From positions 124,001-188,000 of the forward strand of contig JBMNEQ010000001.1 in NCBI GenBank assembly GCA_050948865.1: a stretch of DNA of 64,000 bases, written 5' to 3'. This DNA is from SKGN01 sp050948865. GTDB lineage: Bacteria > Bacillota_I > Bacilli_A > RF39 > UBA660. The notes under the pieces were generated by a model, which was not told the DNA's origin, searched no databases, and worked only from the letters and a program-made list of their open reading frames with translations. The stretch's first letter is position 1; every line of letters starts with the position of its first letter. A program made the position numbers and the translations under genes. This document shows positions 27,519 through 36,119 of the stretch, in pieces.

Positions 27519-27879
27519 TTAAAACATTATATAAGGTTTAACTTTATTATTATCCTTTTCATAAGTTTGATAAATTGCTATTGGTTCTTTATTTTTATTT
27601 ATAATTATTGCCTTTTCTTCTTCAAAAAAACGTTTGATAATTCCTCCATTTTTTACTTGTTTTAAAAGCCTATCTTCTACTTTAATTTTAGGATAATCTA
27701 AAACATCTATAATTTTTATTAATTTATAATTCCCCTGTTTTATATTTTCTAAAGAATAACTATCATTTATATTAAAAGAACCTTGCTTAATTCTAATTAA
27801 AAAAGTCATTGTTGCTCTTGAACCAGTTTTAAGACCAATATCTTTTATTAAACTCCTTATATATGTTCCTTTAGAAACC
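27519..27879 (-). pseudogene. Duplicated 3' fragment of truB
   Basis: The last ~120 codons of truB, identical to the end of the intact gene at 29924-30790, starting from SKGTYIRSLIKDIG. The frame runs on into the IS left end (another ~24 codons, possible TTG start without ribosome site). It lacks the catalytic Asp and the N-terminal domain and should have no activity. Confidence 0.92.
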
Positions 27880-27968
27880 CCCGAGTTTGACACTTCCCAA
27901 TATTTAAAACTGACCCTAACGCTGATAACATCAGTGTTTTTTATTGTCAAATTTTTATCATTTTATTG

Positions 27969-27997
27969 TTGCGAATTGTTGTGAAATGTGATATAAT
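27969..27997 (+). promoter_or_regulatory. Transposase promoter
   Basis: TTGCGA, 17 bases, TATAAT, 22 bases before the transposase ATG. Just upstream, a small CTGAT/ATCAG hairpin followed by T-rich DNA could block read-through from outside. Confidence 0.7.
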
Positions 27998-28019
27998 TAT
28001 ATAAGAAAGTAGTGATAAA

Positions 28020-29783
28020 ATGTATCTAAAACAAACTAAAAATAATAAAGGAAGAATTTATTTATCTTTTGTTCACGGTTATAGAGACCACGAAGGCAAG
28101 TCAAGATCTAAAACTGTTGAAAGGATTGGTTATTTAGATGAATTTTTGCATATTTATGATGATCCTATAGCCCATTTTAAAAAAATTGCTAAAGAAAAAA
28201 CAAATGAAGAAGTAACTGAATTAACTATTAAAAATATACATTCTAAAACTATTAATTATGATGTTTCTTCTCAAAAAAATTTAGGATATGTTATTTTAAA
28301 AAAAATGTTTCAAGAATTACAATTAGATTTGCTTTTAAAAGAAAAGCAAAAAAAAATTAAAGCTTCTTTTAATATCAATTCTATTATGCAACTCCTTGTT
28401 TATTCTAGGATTCTTTTCCCAGGAAGTAAAAAGGAAACATTTGAAAATAAAGAAACCTTTTTTGAAAATTTTAATTTCTCTTTAAAAGATTTATATCGTT
28501 CTTTAGATGTTTTTTCTAACATAAAAAATGATATAGAAAAAGAATTATGGTTTAATACAAAAGATAAATATAATAGAGATGTTTCTACAACCTATTATGA
28601 TTGTACAAATTATTATTTTGAAATTTCTAATAATGATGAAGATCTTATTGATGAAAACGGAAATATTTTAGAAAAAGGATATAGAAAAAAAGGTTATTCT
28701 AAAGAAAATAGAAAAAGTCCAATTATTCAAATGGGACTTTTAATGGATAATACTGGTTGTCCTTTATCTTATGATATTTTTCCAGGAAACGAATCAGAAA
28801 AAACATCTTTAAGACCAGCAATTAAGGAGGGTAAAGCAAAATTTAATTTAGATAGGGTTGTAGTTGTCTCTGATAGAGCATTAAATACTTCTGATAATAC
28901 TGTATTTATTGCTGGTAAAAATAATAACTATACAGAAACAGATGGTTATATTTTTGGACAAACTGTTAGAGGAGCGGATAAAGAATTTAAAAGATGGGTT
29001 CTTAATAAAAATGGTTATATTAAAGATGATATTACCGATAAAGAAGGTAATTCAATAAAATTTATACACAAATCAAGAGTCTTTGCTAAAACTACTAAAA
29101 TAGATAGAAATGGAAAACGAAACAACAAATTTGATATTTATCAAAAACAAATGGTCTATTATTCAAAAAAATATGCTGATAAACAAAAACGCGAAAGAAA
29201 TATATTAATTAATAAGGCTAAAGATTTAATATCCAATCCTGGAAAATATACTAAAGCGACGGCTTATGGAGCAGCAGCTTATATAAATGATATAAATTTT
29301 GATAAAAATACTGGAGAAATCATTAATAATTCCATGCTATCATTAAACAACGCCAAAATAAAAGAAGAAGAAAAATATGATGGATATTATGCAATAGTAA
29401 CTAGCGAATTAGAAATGTCTGATAAAGAAATTAGAGATAAATATAAAAATTTATGGGAAATAGAAGAAACTTTTAAAATAACTAAAAGCTCTTTAAAAAC
29501 AAGACCAGTTTATGTATGGACAAAAGAACACATAGAAGCCCATTTTCTAGTTTGTTTTATAGCATTAGTATTATTAAGATTATTAGAAAAGGATTTAAAA
29601 GAACAATATTCAAGCGAAAAAATTATAAACTCACTTAAAAAATATACTAGTACTAAAGTAGAACATGATGTTTATTTACAAAGCTTTAGAGATAAAATAA
29701 TTTCAAAATTAGAAAATATATATAATGTTGATTTATCAAAAAAATATTTAACTTTGTCAAAAATACGTCAAATTTTAAAATGA
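28020..29783 (+). CDS. Transposase, IS4 superfamily (IS1634 type)
   Basis: 587 residues, full length for the family. A basic N-terminal domain (YIYL-like beta start, KSRSKTVERIGYL), then the DDE core: first Asp in TYYDCTNYYF (about 195-200), second in VVVVSDRALNTSDN (about 285), and the Glu in YKNLWEIEETFKITKS (about 485-492). The C terminus ends LTLSKIRQILK. It catalyses cut or copy transposition of the surrounding element. The stop is TGA, which confirms the standard code. A GTAGTGAT site precedes the ATG. Confidence 0.96.
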   Translation: MYLKQTKNNKGRIYLSFVHGYRDHEGKSRSKTVERIGYLDEFLHIYDDPIAHFKKIAKEKTNEEVTELTIKNIHSKTINYDVSSQKNLGYVILKKMFQELQLDLLLKEKQKKIKASFNINSIMQLLVYSRILFPGSKKETFENKETFFENFNFSLKDLYRSLDVFSNIKNDIEKELWFNTKDKYNRDVSTTYYDCTNYYFEISNNDEDLIDENGNILEKGYRKKGYSKENRKSPIIQMGLLMDNTGCPLSYDIFPGNESEKTSLRPAIKEGKAKFNLDRVVVVSDRALNTSDNTVFIAGKNNNYTETDGYIFGQTVRGADKEFKRWVLNKNGYIKDDITDKEGNSIKFIHKSRVFAKTTKIDRNGKRNNKFDIYQKQMVYYSKKYADKQKRERNILINKAKDLISNPGKYTKATAYGAAAYINDINFDKNTGEIINNSMLSLNNAKIKEEEKYDGYYAIVTSELEMSDKEIRDKYKNLWEIEETFKITKSSLKTRPVYVWTKEHIEAHFLVCFIALVLLRLLEKDLKEQYSSEKIINSLKKYTSTKVEHDVYLQSFRDKIISKLENIYNVDLSKKYLTLSKIRQILK

Positions 29784-29813
29784 CTTAAAAACATATTATT
29801 TCACAACAAACTG

Positions 29814-29854
29814 AAAACGCACAAACCTTTAAACAATATAGGTTTGTGCGTTTT
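29814..29854. terminator. Bidirectional terminator at IS right end
   Basis: Perfect 14-bp stem AAAACGCACAAACC with 13-base loop; A-run on one side and T-run on the other. It ends transposase transcription and should stop transcripts entering from the duplicated rpsO promoter. Confidence 0.8.
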
Positions 29855-29867
29855 AACTGTCAAACTC

Positions 29868-30284
29868 AAGTTTATTTCTAATATACATTATATTTTTGTT
29901 TTTAGCAATAGAAAATTTTTATATTAAAACATTATATAAGGTTTAACTTTATTATTATCCTTTTCATAAGTTTGATAAATTGCTATTGGTTCTTTATTTT
30001 TATTTATAATTATTGCCTTTTCTTCTTCAAAAAAACGTTTGATAATTCCTCCATTTTTTACTTGTTTTAAAAGCCTATCTTCTACTTTAATTTTAGGATA
30101 ATCTAAAACATCTATAATTTTTATTAATTTATAATTCCCCTGTTTTATATTTTCTAAAGAATAACTATCATTTATATTAAAAGAACCTTGCTTAATTCTA
30201 ATTAAAAAAGTCATTGTTGCTCTTGAACCAGTTTTAAGACCAATATCTTTTATTAAACTCCTTATATATGTTCCTTTAGAAACC
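29868..30284. repeat. Right copy of 417-bp direct repeat flanking the IS
   Basis: Same sequence as 27463-27879. This copy stays joined to the rest of truB and keeps that gene whole. Confidence 0.93.
29880..29908 (-). promoter_or_regulatory. Duplicated copy of the rpsO promoter, pointing into the IS
   Basis: TTGCTA, 17 bases, TATATT, identical to the copy before rpsO. It is antisense to the transposase and faces the bidirectional terminator. Confidence 0.4.
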
Positions 30285-30790
30285 TGACAAAAAGTAACAA
30301 ATTCTTTTATTTGGTTTTGATTTTTACTTAAAGAAATTAACTCCAATCTTTTAATATTAACATCACGAATTGGTAATTTAACTTCTTTATTTAAACGAGC
30401 ATATTCATATAATCTTTTTCCTTTTATTTTTAAAGCACTATATTTAGGAACCTCTTGCTTTATTTCTCCAATAAAAGTTTTTAAAATCTTTTTAAATTGT
30501 TCATTCGTCAAATTAGGAAGTTCTTCTTTAAATAAAACTTTTCCTTCTAAATCTAAAGTATCTGTTTCTATTCCCATAATACCTTTGGCAATATATTCTT
30601 TATCATAGTTAGAGATTAAAGAAGCTATTTTAGTAGCTTTTCCTATACATAAAATTAATAATCCCTGTGCTAAAGGATCAAGTGTCCCAGTATGACCAAC
30701 CTTTTTTACTTTTAAATATTTACTTACCCTATTTACTACTTCACGACTAGATATCCCTTGTGGTTTATTAACTAACAAAATTCCATCCAC
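29924..30790 (-). CDS. truB: tRNA pseudouridine(55) synthase
   Basis: 288 residues. The catalytic motif GHTGTLDPLAQGLL (Asp near 39) and GVSS-like start DGILLVNKPQG are present, as is YSALKIKGKRLYEYAR and the KGTYIRSLIKDIG block. It makes pseudouridine 55 in the T-arm of tRNAs. It follows rbfA directly. The 3' part lies in the 417-bp repeat: the IS entered this gene, but the duplication left a complete copy. ribF, which normally follows truB, is missing before rpsO. Confidence 0.97.
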   Translation of the reverse strand: MDGILLVNKPQGISSREVVNRVSKYLKVKKVGHTGTLDPLAQGLLILCIGKATKIASLISNYDKEYIAKGIMGIETDTLDLEGKVLFKEELPNLTNEQFKKILKTFIGEIKQEVPKYSALKIKGKRLYEYARLNKEVKLPIRDVNIKRLELISLSKNQNQIKEFVTFCQVSKGTYIRSLIKDIGLKTGSRATMTFLIRIKQGSFNINDSYSLENIKQGNYKLIKIIDVLDYPKIKVEDRLLKQVKNGGIIKRFFEEEKAIIINKNKEPIAIYQTYEKDNNKVKPYIMF

Positions 30791-31129
30791 TTAATCACCT
30801 AACTGTTTAATTATTTTTTCTATTTTATTTCCTTGTTCAATTGATTTATCATAAATAAATTCCATTTCTGGTATTTTCCTAATTTTTAATTTTCTTTTAC
30901 ATAATTCACTTTTTAAAAAACCCCTTGCTTTATTTAAAGTTAATAATACTTCCTCTCGTTTATCATCTAAAAGAGTTGTAAAATAGATTTTGGCATTATT
31001 TAAATCCTCTGTTAATTTTACATAAGTTATAGTAACAAACTTTACATCTTCATCTTTCATATCATTAGCAATTATATGACTTATTTCTGTTTGTAAATTA
31101 CTAGCTAGCCTTTCTGTTCTTATCTTCAT
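30791..31129 (-). CDS. rbfA: 30S ribosome-binding factor RbfA
   Basis: 112 residues with the RbfA KH-like layout: RTERLASNLQTEISHIIAND at the start, VTITYVKLTEDLNNAKIYF in the middle, RKIPEMEFIYDKSIEQG near the end. It assists 30S maturation near 16S helix 1. It lies between infB and truB, four bases and zero bases from them. Confidence 0.96.
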   Translation of the reverse strand: MKIRTERLASNLQTEISHIIANDMKDEDVKFVTITYVKLTEDLNNAKIYFTTLLDDKREEVLLTLNKARGFLKSELCKRKLKIRKIPEMEFIYDKSIEQGNKIEKIIKQLGD

Positions 31130-31133
31130 TTTA

Positions 31134-33194
31134 TCACCTCTGTTTTTCTATCTTTTCATAAGCTTCTATTATATCCTTTTCTTTTATATCATTAAAGTCC
31201 TCTATTGTAATACCACATTCATATCCTTGTTTTACTTCTTTAACAATTTCTTTTTCTCTTTGAAGTGATTTTATTTTACCATCATAAATTAAAATACCAT
31301 CACGAATAATCCTTCCGGGAGTAGTGTTTTTTATTAATCCATCTACTACATAACAGCCAGCAATAATACCAACTTTAGAAAATTTAAATAGTTTTCTAAC
31401 TTCAGCTCGACCTAAGATCTTCTCTTCATAAATTGGTTCTAATAAACCTTTCATAGCTGCTTCTAATTCTTCTAAAACTTTATAAATAACATTATAAATT
31501 CGAATATCAACACGGTATTCTTTAGCTAACTCAAGTATTTTTGAATCAGGGCGAATATTAAACCCAATTATTAAAGCAGCAGAGGCATTAGCTAAGACAA
31601 TATCACTTTCTGTGATCGCTCCTGTTCCCCTCCTAATAATATTTATTTTAACGTCTTCTATTTTCAGTTCTTCTAAAGCCTTCTTTAAAGCTTCTTCACT
31701 TCCTTTAACATCTGTTTTAAGAACTACGTTTATTTCTTTAGATCCTTTTTTAATTTTATCAAATAAATCATCTAAAGAAACTGCTAAAGAATCCTTTTCT
31801 AACGTTTGTTTAATTTTTGTTTTTCTTGATATAGCGATGGAACGAGCTTTTTTTTCAGTTTCAAAAGACATAAACTTATCTCCTGCTGTAGGAGTTTCAT
31901 TTAAACCTGTAACCTCAACCGGCATCGCTGGTAAAGCTTTTGTTATCTCTTTATGATGATCATTTTTTAAAGTTCTTACTTTTCCAAAAGTTGTTCCTAT
32001 TACAATTGGATCTCCCAATCTTAAAGTTCCATTTTCAATAATTAAGGTAACGACCGGACCTTGGTTTTTGTCTAATTTTGCTTCAATTACTGTTCCAAGG
32101 GCATATCTATTATTATTAGCTTTTAAATCTTCCATTTCAGCAACTAATAAAATTGTTTCTAGTAACTTATCTATCCCTTCACCAGTTAGGGCTGATATCT
32201 TAACATAAATAGTGTCACCTCCCCATTCTTCAGGAGTTAATCCATATTCAGTTAATTCAGACATAATTTTATCAGGATCTATATTCTCCTTATCCATTTT
32301 ATTAAGGGCTACAATAATTGGTGCCTTCGCTGCTTTCGCATGATCAATAGCTTCTTTTGTTTGAGGCATAACACCATCATCAACCGCTACAACAATAATA
32401 ACAATATCCGTTACCTTTGCTCCTCGAACACGCATTTCTGTAAAAGCAGCATGCCCCGGAGTATCAATAAAAGTTATTTTTTTATTATTCCATTCAACTT
32501 GATAAGCACCAATATGTTGAGTAATTCCCCCCGCTTCACCTTTTACCACCTTTGTTTCTCTAATTTTATCTAATAATGTTGTTTTCCCATGATCTACATG
32601 TCCCATAATAGTAACAATTGGAGGTCTAGATATTAAATCTTCTTCTTGATCAATTATTTCTAATTTTTCAAAATTAACTTCATCTTGCGTTTCTTCCTTT
32701 TTTAAAGTTTTATCATAATCGACGACTAATAATTCAGCATTATCAAAAGAAAGAGAAGTATTTATATTCGCCATAACTCCTAAATCCATTAATTTTTTTA
32801 TTAACTCCACAGCATTAACCTTTAAAACAGTCCCTAATTCATTAACTGTCATTCCCTCTTTATAAAGGACAATACTTTCATCATAAGAAGGAATATTAGT
32901 GGTTAACTTTTCTTTACTTTTATACATCTTTTTTCGCTTTTTCAGAAAATCTTCATTCCTTTTTTCCGATACTTTTTTAGAAATTCTTTTCTTGTTATTA
33001 TTTTTAATTTCTGTTAATTCCGTTCCAAATTCTTCTTCTATCATTTTATCAAAAGCATTATCTAAATCAATCACATTCTCTTCAGTAAGCATTTCCTCAT
33101 CAGTTATAACTTTAATATTAAGTTCCTTACATTTATCTAATACTTCCTCAATTGTCCTATTAATATCTAAAGCATATTCTTTTACGCTCATCAT
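31134..33194 (-). CDS. infB: Translation initiation factor IF-2
   Basis: About 686 residues. Two N-terminal IF2_N repeats (SVKEYALDINRTIEEVLDK; later GMTVNELGTVLKVN), then G domain with MGHVDHGKTT (about 200), DTPGHAAF and NKMD, and the two C-terminal domains. It binds fMet-tRNA and promotes subunit joining. The N-terminal linker is short, as in compact genomes. Start ATG follows GTAGGTGATATCC. ylxQ, normally just upstream, is absent. Confidence 0.98.
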   Translation of the reverse strand: MMSVKEYALDINRTIEEVLDKCKELNIKVITDEEMLTEENVIDLDNAFDKMIEEEFGTELTEIKNNNKKRISKKVSEKRNEDFLKKRKKMYKSKEKLTTNIPSYDESIVLYKEGMTVNELGTVLKVNAVELIKKLMDLGVMANINTSLSFDNAELLVVDYDKTLKKEETQDEVNFEKLEIIDQEEDLISRPPIVTIMGHVDHGKTTLLDKIRETKVVKGEAGGITQHIGAYQVEWNNKKITFIDTPGHAAFTEMRVRGAKVTDIVIIVVAVDDGVMPQTKEAIDHAKAAKAPIIVALNKMDKENIDPDKIMSELTEYGLTPEEWGGDTIYVKISALTGEGIDKLLETILLVAEMEDLKANNNRYALGTVIEAKLDKNQGPVVTLIIENGTLRLGDPIVIGTTFGKVRTLKNDHHKEITKALPAMPVEVTGLNETPTAGDKFMSFETEKKARSIAISRKTKIKQTLEKDSLAVSLDDLFDKIKKGSKEINVVLKTDVKGSEEALKKALEELKIEDVKINIIRRGTGAITESDIVLANASAALIIGFNIRPDSKILELAKEYRVDIRIYNVIYKVLEELEAAMKGLLEPIYEEKILGRAEVRKLFKFSKVGIIAGCYVVDGLIKNTTPGRIIRDGILIYDGKIKSLQREKEIVKEVKQGYECGITIEDFNDIKEKDIIEAYEKIEKQR

Positions 33195-33225
33195 GGATAT
33201 CACCTACTTTCTCTTCGTCGTTAAT

Positions 33226-33672
33226 TTATTTTATTCTTCTTATCGGTATTTTAGCTTCCTTAAAAATTTCCAAAGACATTTCATCAGGATAATCTCCTTC
33301 AATACATACCTCTTTAATTCCAGCATTAACAATCATTTTAGCACATATAATACAAGGTGTAACTGTAGAATATATTATGGCACCATTTATTTCAGAACCA
33401 AAATAAGCCGCTTGAATAATAGCGTTTTGTTCTGCGTGGACCCCTCGACAAATTTCATGTCTTTCCCCGGAAGGAACATTTAGTTTTTCTCTTAAACATC
33501 CTATTTCCTCACAGTGAGTACAACCTTTTGGGGCTCCATTATATCCTGTTGCTAAAATTTGTTTATCCTTAACAATAACTGCTCCAACTTTTCTTCGAAG
33601 ACAAGTAGAACGAGTGGAAACTAAATGAGCCATTTTCATAAAATATTGATCCCAATTAGGTCTTTTAATCAT
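33226..33672 (-). CDS. dCMP deaminase (ComEB type)
   Basis: 148 residues of the zinc cytidine/dCMP deaminase fold: HAEQNAI (about 79-85, catalytic Glu) and PCIICAK (about 106-112) give the three zinc ligands, and RKVGAVIVKD with the TGYNGAPKGC block matches dCMP deaminases. It turns dCMP into dUMP for dTMP synthesis. It sits inside the nusA-infB operon in the place where ylxQ is expected, overlapping the rnpM stop by eight bases. That setting is unusual and may be a lineage rearrangement. Confidence 0.93.
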   Translation of the reverse strand: MIKRPNWDQYFMKMAHLVSTRSTCLRRKVGAVIVKDKQILATGYNGAPKGCTHCEEIGCLREKLNVPSGERHEICRGVHAEQNAIIQAAYFGSEINGAIIYSTVTPCIICAKMIVNAGIKEVCIEGDYPDEMSLEIFKEAKIPIRRIK

Positions 33673-33928
33673 CTAATAATCCCTCCATTTCTTCATATAA
33701 TGAAGGATAAATATCAACTTCTAAACATTTAGATAATTGGTTGTTTTCTTTTGCTTTTTTTATTATTTCTAAATCCCTTTTTAAATAAAAACCTCGACCA
33801 TTAGCTTTACCAGTTTCATCTAAAAAGATTTCTCCTTGTTTATTTTTAACAACTCGTATCATCTCTTTTTTAGGATGTCTTTCTCCGGAAATAATACAAG
33901 TCCTTAAAGGAATTTTCCTTTTTTTCAT
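33665..33928 (-). CDS. rnpM: RNase P modulator RnpM (YlxR)
   Basis: 87 residues, DUF448/YlxR. The signature RTCIISGERHPKKEMIRVVK (Cys in the first block) and GRGFYLKRDLE are clear. In Bacillus, YlxR binds the RNase P RNA and modulates tRNA processing. Start is MKKRKIP because GAGGAGTGAT is well placed; it starts five bases from the nusA stop. Confidence 0.93.
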   Translation of the reverse strand: MKKRKIPLRTCIISGERHPKKEMIRVVKNKQGEIFLDETGKANGRGFYLKRDLEIIKKAKENNQLSKCLEVDIYPSLYEEMEGLLDD

Positions 33929-33932
33929 AAAA

Positions 33933-34997
33933 TCACTCCTCATTAAAATCTAATTCTTCTTTTGCTTCCTCCCTAGATCTTATATCAATTTTATATTTAG
34001 TTAATCTGGCTGCCAAACGAACATTTTGTCCCTTTTTTCCAATTGCCAATGATAAATTTTCCCCATCAGCAATCGCTTCTGCTAATTGCTCCCTTTCATC
34101 AACAATATGAACTTCTACATTTTTAGCGGGACTTAAAGCATTCTGAATAAAAATAATAGGATCACGATCATATTGAATAACATCAATCTTTTCCCCTTTT
34201 AATTCAGCCATAATTTTATTTATCCTTTCTCCCTTTTCCCCAATACAAGCTCCAATAGGATCAACTTTTTCATCTTCTGAATATAAAGCAATTTTACTTC
34301 TATTACCAGCTTCTCTAGCAATGCTATATAAAACAACAATTCCCTCTTGTAATTCTGGTATCTCTAATTCTAATAATCTTTTAACAAATCCATAATGAGT
34401 TCTTGATAATAATATTTTTGGACCTTTTGAAGTGTTTTCAACCTTCGTAATATATACCTTTAAAGAAGAACCCATTATAATATTCTCATTAGGTAATATT
34501 TCAGATTTAGGTAAAATACCATGTGCTCGACCAAGATCTATATAATAATTAAAAGCATCTTCTCGAAAAACAATACCAACCATTAGTTCATCTTCTTTTT
34601 CTTTAAATTCCTCCATAATACTTTCTCGTTCGGCCTCTCTTATTTTTTGAGTAATAACCTGTTTAGCTGTTGAAGCAGCAACTCGCCCAAAATCCTTTGG
34701 AGTTACTTTTTCTTCAAGTTCCTCATCTATTTTTATTTTTGGATTAATCTTTTGAGCTTCCAAAAGTTCTATCTCTATTTTAGGATCTTCAACTTTATTA
34801 ACAACCTTTTTTAAAGAAATTACATCTATTTCACCAGTTTCTTTATCAATATTTATTTTTACATTAGTATTGGAATCAAAATTCTTCTTATAAGCTGTAA
34901 TTAAAGCTAATTCCATTGCCTCCCAAACCACATCAGATGATATTTTCTTTTCTTCTACAATGCTTTTTAAAGCCTTGATAAAAGCTTTAGTATCCAT
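33933..34997 (-). CDS. nusA: Transcription termination/antitermination protein NusA
   Basis: About 354 residues: N-terminal RNAP-binding domain (1-125), S1 domain (about 130-200), and two KH domains with IGACIGEKGERINKIM and LAIGKKGQNVRLAARL. The acidic C-terminal repeats of proteobacteria are absent, as usual in Firmicutes. The start lies inside the end of rimP after AAAGGAGGTCAT, so the genes are coupled. Confidence 0.97.
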   Translation of the reverse strand: MDTKAFIKALKSIVEEKKISSDVVWEAMELALITAYKKNFDSNTNVKINIDKETGEIDVISLKKVVNKVEDPKIEIELLEAQKINPKIKIDEELEEKVTPKDFGRVAASTAKQVITQKIREAERESIMEEFKEKEDELMVGIVFREDAFNYYIDLGRAHGILPKSEILPNENIIMGSSLKVYITKVENTSKGPKILLSRTHYGFVKRLLELEIPELQEGIVVLYSIAREAGNRSKIALYSEDEKVDPIGACIGEKGERINKIMAELKGEKIDVIQYDRDPIIFIQNALSPAKNVEVHIVDEREQLAEAIADGENLSLAIGKKGQNVRLAARLTKYKIDIRSREEAKEELDFNEE

Positions 34998-35253
34998 TTT
35001 TATGACCTCCTTTTTCTTTAGAACAAACATCTAATATATATGATTCATTTATTAAATCTTCCTTATCTAATATCTTATTAATTATTTTAGTTACCTCTAC
35101 ACAATCATCTATATTTATGTAATTATCTTTATCAATTACTATCCGCAAGTAATTAGTATTATCTTCCTTAATATATGAAACACTATCAATATTTATATCA
35201 ATAGATAGTAATGGAGTTTTTATTAGTCCTTTAATTTTATTCTCTATTTCCAT
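34987..35253 (-). CDS. rimP: Ribosome maturation factor RimP, N-terminal domain only
   Basis: 88 residues instead of the usual ~150. The N-terminal RimP domain is recognisable: YLRIVIDKDNYINIDDCVEVTKIIN and SYILDVCSKEKG, where the family reads LEVSSPG. The protein then stops at a tail encoded by the nusA ribosome site (HKNGY), so the C-terminal SH3-like domain, which contacts S12, is missing. No frameshift restores it because nusA follows. It heads the operon and is read from a near-consensus promoter. Confidence 0.8.
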   Translation of the reverse strand: MEIENKIKGLIKTPLLSIDINIDSVSYIKEDNTNYLRIVIDKDNYINIDDCVEVTKIINKILDKEDLINESYILDVCSKEKGGHKNGY

Positions 35254-35279
35254 AAAATTTCTCCTTTATAAAATTTAAA

Positions 35280-35297
35280 GAGTGAGAAATCTCACTC
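35280..35297 (-). promoter_or_regulatory. Hairpin in the rimP-nusA operon leader
   Basis: GAGTGAG-ATTT-CTCACTC, seven paired bases, followed by a short T/A-rich run, between the promoter and rimP. It might act as a weak attenuator. Confidence 0.4.
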
Positions 35298-35310
35298 CTG
35301 ATGTATAAAA

Positions 35311-35339
35311 ATTATATCATATAAATAAATATTTGCCAA
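35311..35339 (-). promoter_or_regulatory. Promoter of the rimP-nusA-infB operon
   Basis: TTGGCA, 17 bases, TATAAT; close to consensus. The expected start site is around 35304, upstream of the hairpin. Confidence 0.8.
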
Positions 35340-35404
35340 TTTTTTTAGGAATTTAATTCACTTTTCTGATATACTATAATATATAGAAAAGAGGAACATA
35401 ATTT

Positions 35405-36076
35405 ATGAATAAATATCTTAAAACAACCCTTGTCTTTTTATCCTTTTTAATCTATCCTGCCTTCATAACCTTCCCTTTTTTTATTTTTGGTGGAGATTTT
35501 AACTTTTTACCTAATTCTTTAAAAATTACCTATCTAATTTCTTATAGTTCTATTTTTTTGTGTTTTATTATTTTAGTTTATAAAAAGGAATTAATAAAAT
35601 ATTATCAAGATTTTTTAATAAATGGAAAGAAATATATTACTGAATCATTAAGATATTGGTATTTAGGTTTAATAATTATGATCTTATCTAATTTAATTAT
35701 TACTACTATCTCTCCCATAAATATTGCTGAAAATGAAGAAAAAGTTCGGACCCTCCTCGGAATAATCCCTTTATATATGATTTTCTCGACAGTTCTTTAT
35801 GCTCCTATAGTAGAAGAAATCATTTGTCGCCAAGCAATAAAAGATATTGTTAAAGAGAAATGGCCTTTTATTATTATTAGTGGATTTATCTTTGGTTTTG
35901 CTCATGTTATCGGTTTAGCTAGTTCTCCTTGGAGTTTTCTTTATATAATCCCTTATGGAGCCCTAGGAAGTGTTTTTGCTTATGTTTTTTATCAAACAAA
36001 GAACCTTTTTTCTTCTATATTTTTACATGCCTTACATAATGGAATTTTAATCACTTTATATTTAATAGTTTTTTAA
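35405..36076 (+). CDS. CPBP family intramembrane glutamic endopeptidase
   Basis: 223 residues, about six to seven membrane helices. The three Abi/CAAX motifs are present: EEIICRQ (about 138-144), FGFAHV (about 163-168) and LHALHNGI (about 209-216). Rce1-like proteases of this class act on membrane or prenylated/peptide substrates; in Firmicutes many process peptides or give immunity to bacteriocins. No bacteriocin gene is visible beside it. A GAGGAA site precedes the ATG. Confidence 0.88.
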   Translation: MNKYLKTTLVFLSFLIYPAFITFPFFIFGGDFNFLPNSLKITYLISYSSIFLCFIILVYKKELIKYYQDFLINGKKYITESLRYWYLGLIIMILSNLIITTISPINIAENEEKVRTLLGIIPLYMIFSTVLYAPIVEEIICRQAIKDIVKEKWPFIIISGFIFGFAHVIGLASSPWSFLYIIPYGALGSVFAYVFYQTKNLFSSIFLHALHNGILITLYLIVF

Positions 36077-36119
36077 AAGAAAGGAGTTTCAAACAATATT
36101 TAAAATATTGAAAAAAGAT

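Larger units (their letters stand above)
27463..27879. repeat. Left copy of 417-bp direct repeat flanking the IS
   Basis: Matches 29868-30284 without visible differences at a constant offset of 2405. It contains the 3' part of truB, its stop and downstream DNA with a promoter. It is read as a target-site duplication made by the IS between the two copies. Confidence 0.93.
27880..29867 (+). mobile_element. Intact IS1634-family insertion sequence
   Basis: About 1.99 kb. Ends share a 10-bp inverted repeat GAGTTTGACA (27883-27892 and 29858-29867); three extra bases (CCC) lie outside the left one. Inside are a promoter, one transposase gene and a 14-bp-stem terminator. Flanking 417-bp direct repeats are identical, so insertion is recent. 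Long and variable target duplications are a known property of IS1634 and IS1549-like elements. Confidence 0.92.

Noticed and set aside
27519..27950. Separate 143-residue gene
   Set aside because: It is the duplicated truB 3' end extended into the IS; no ribosome site.
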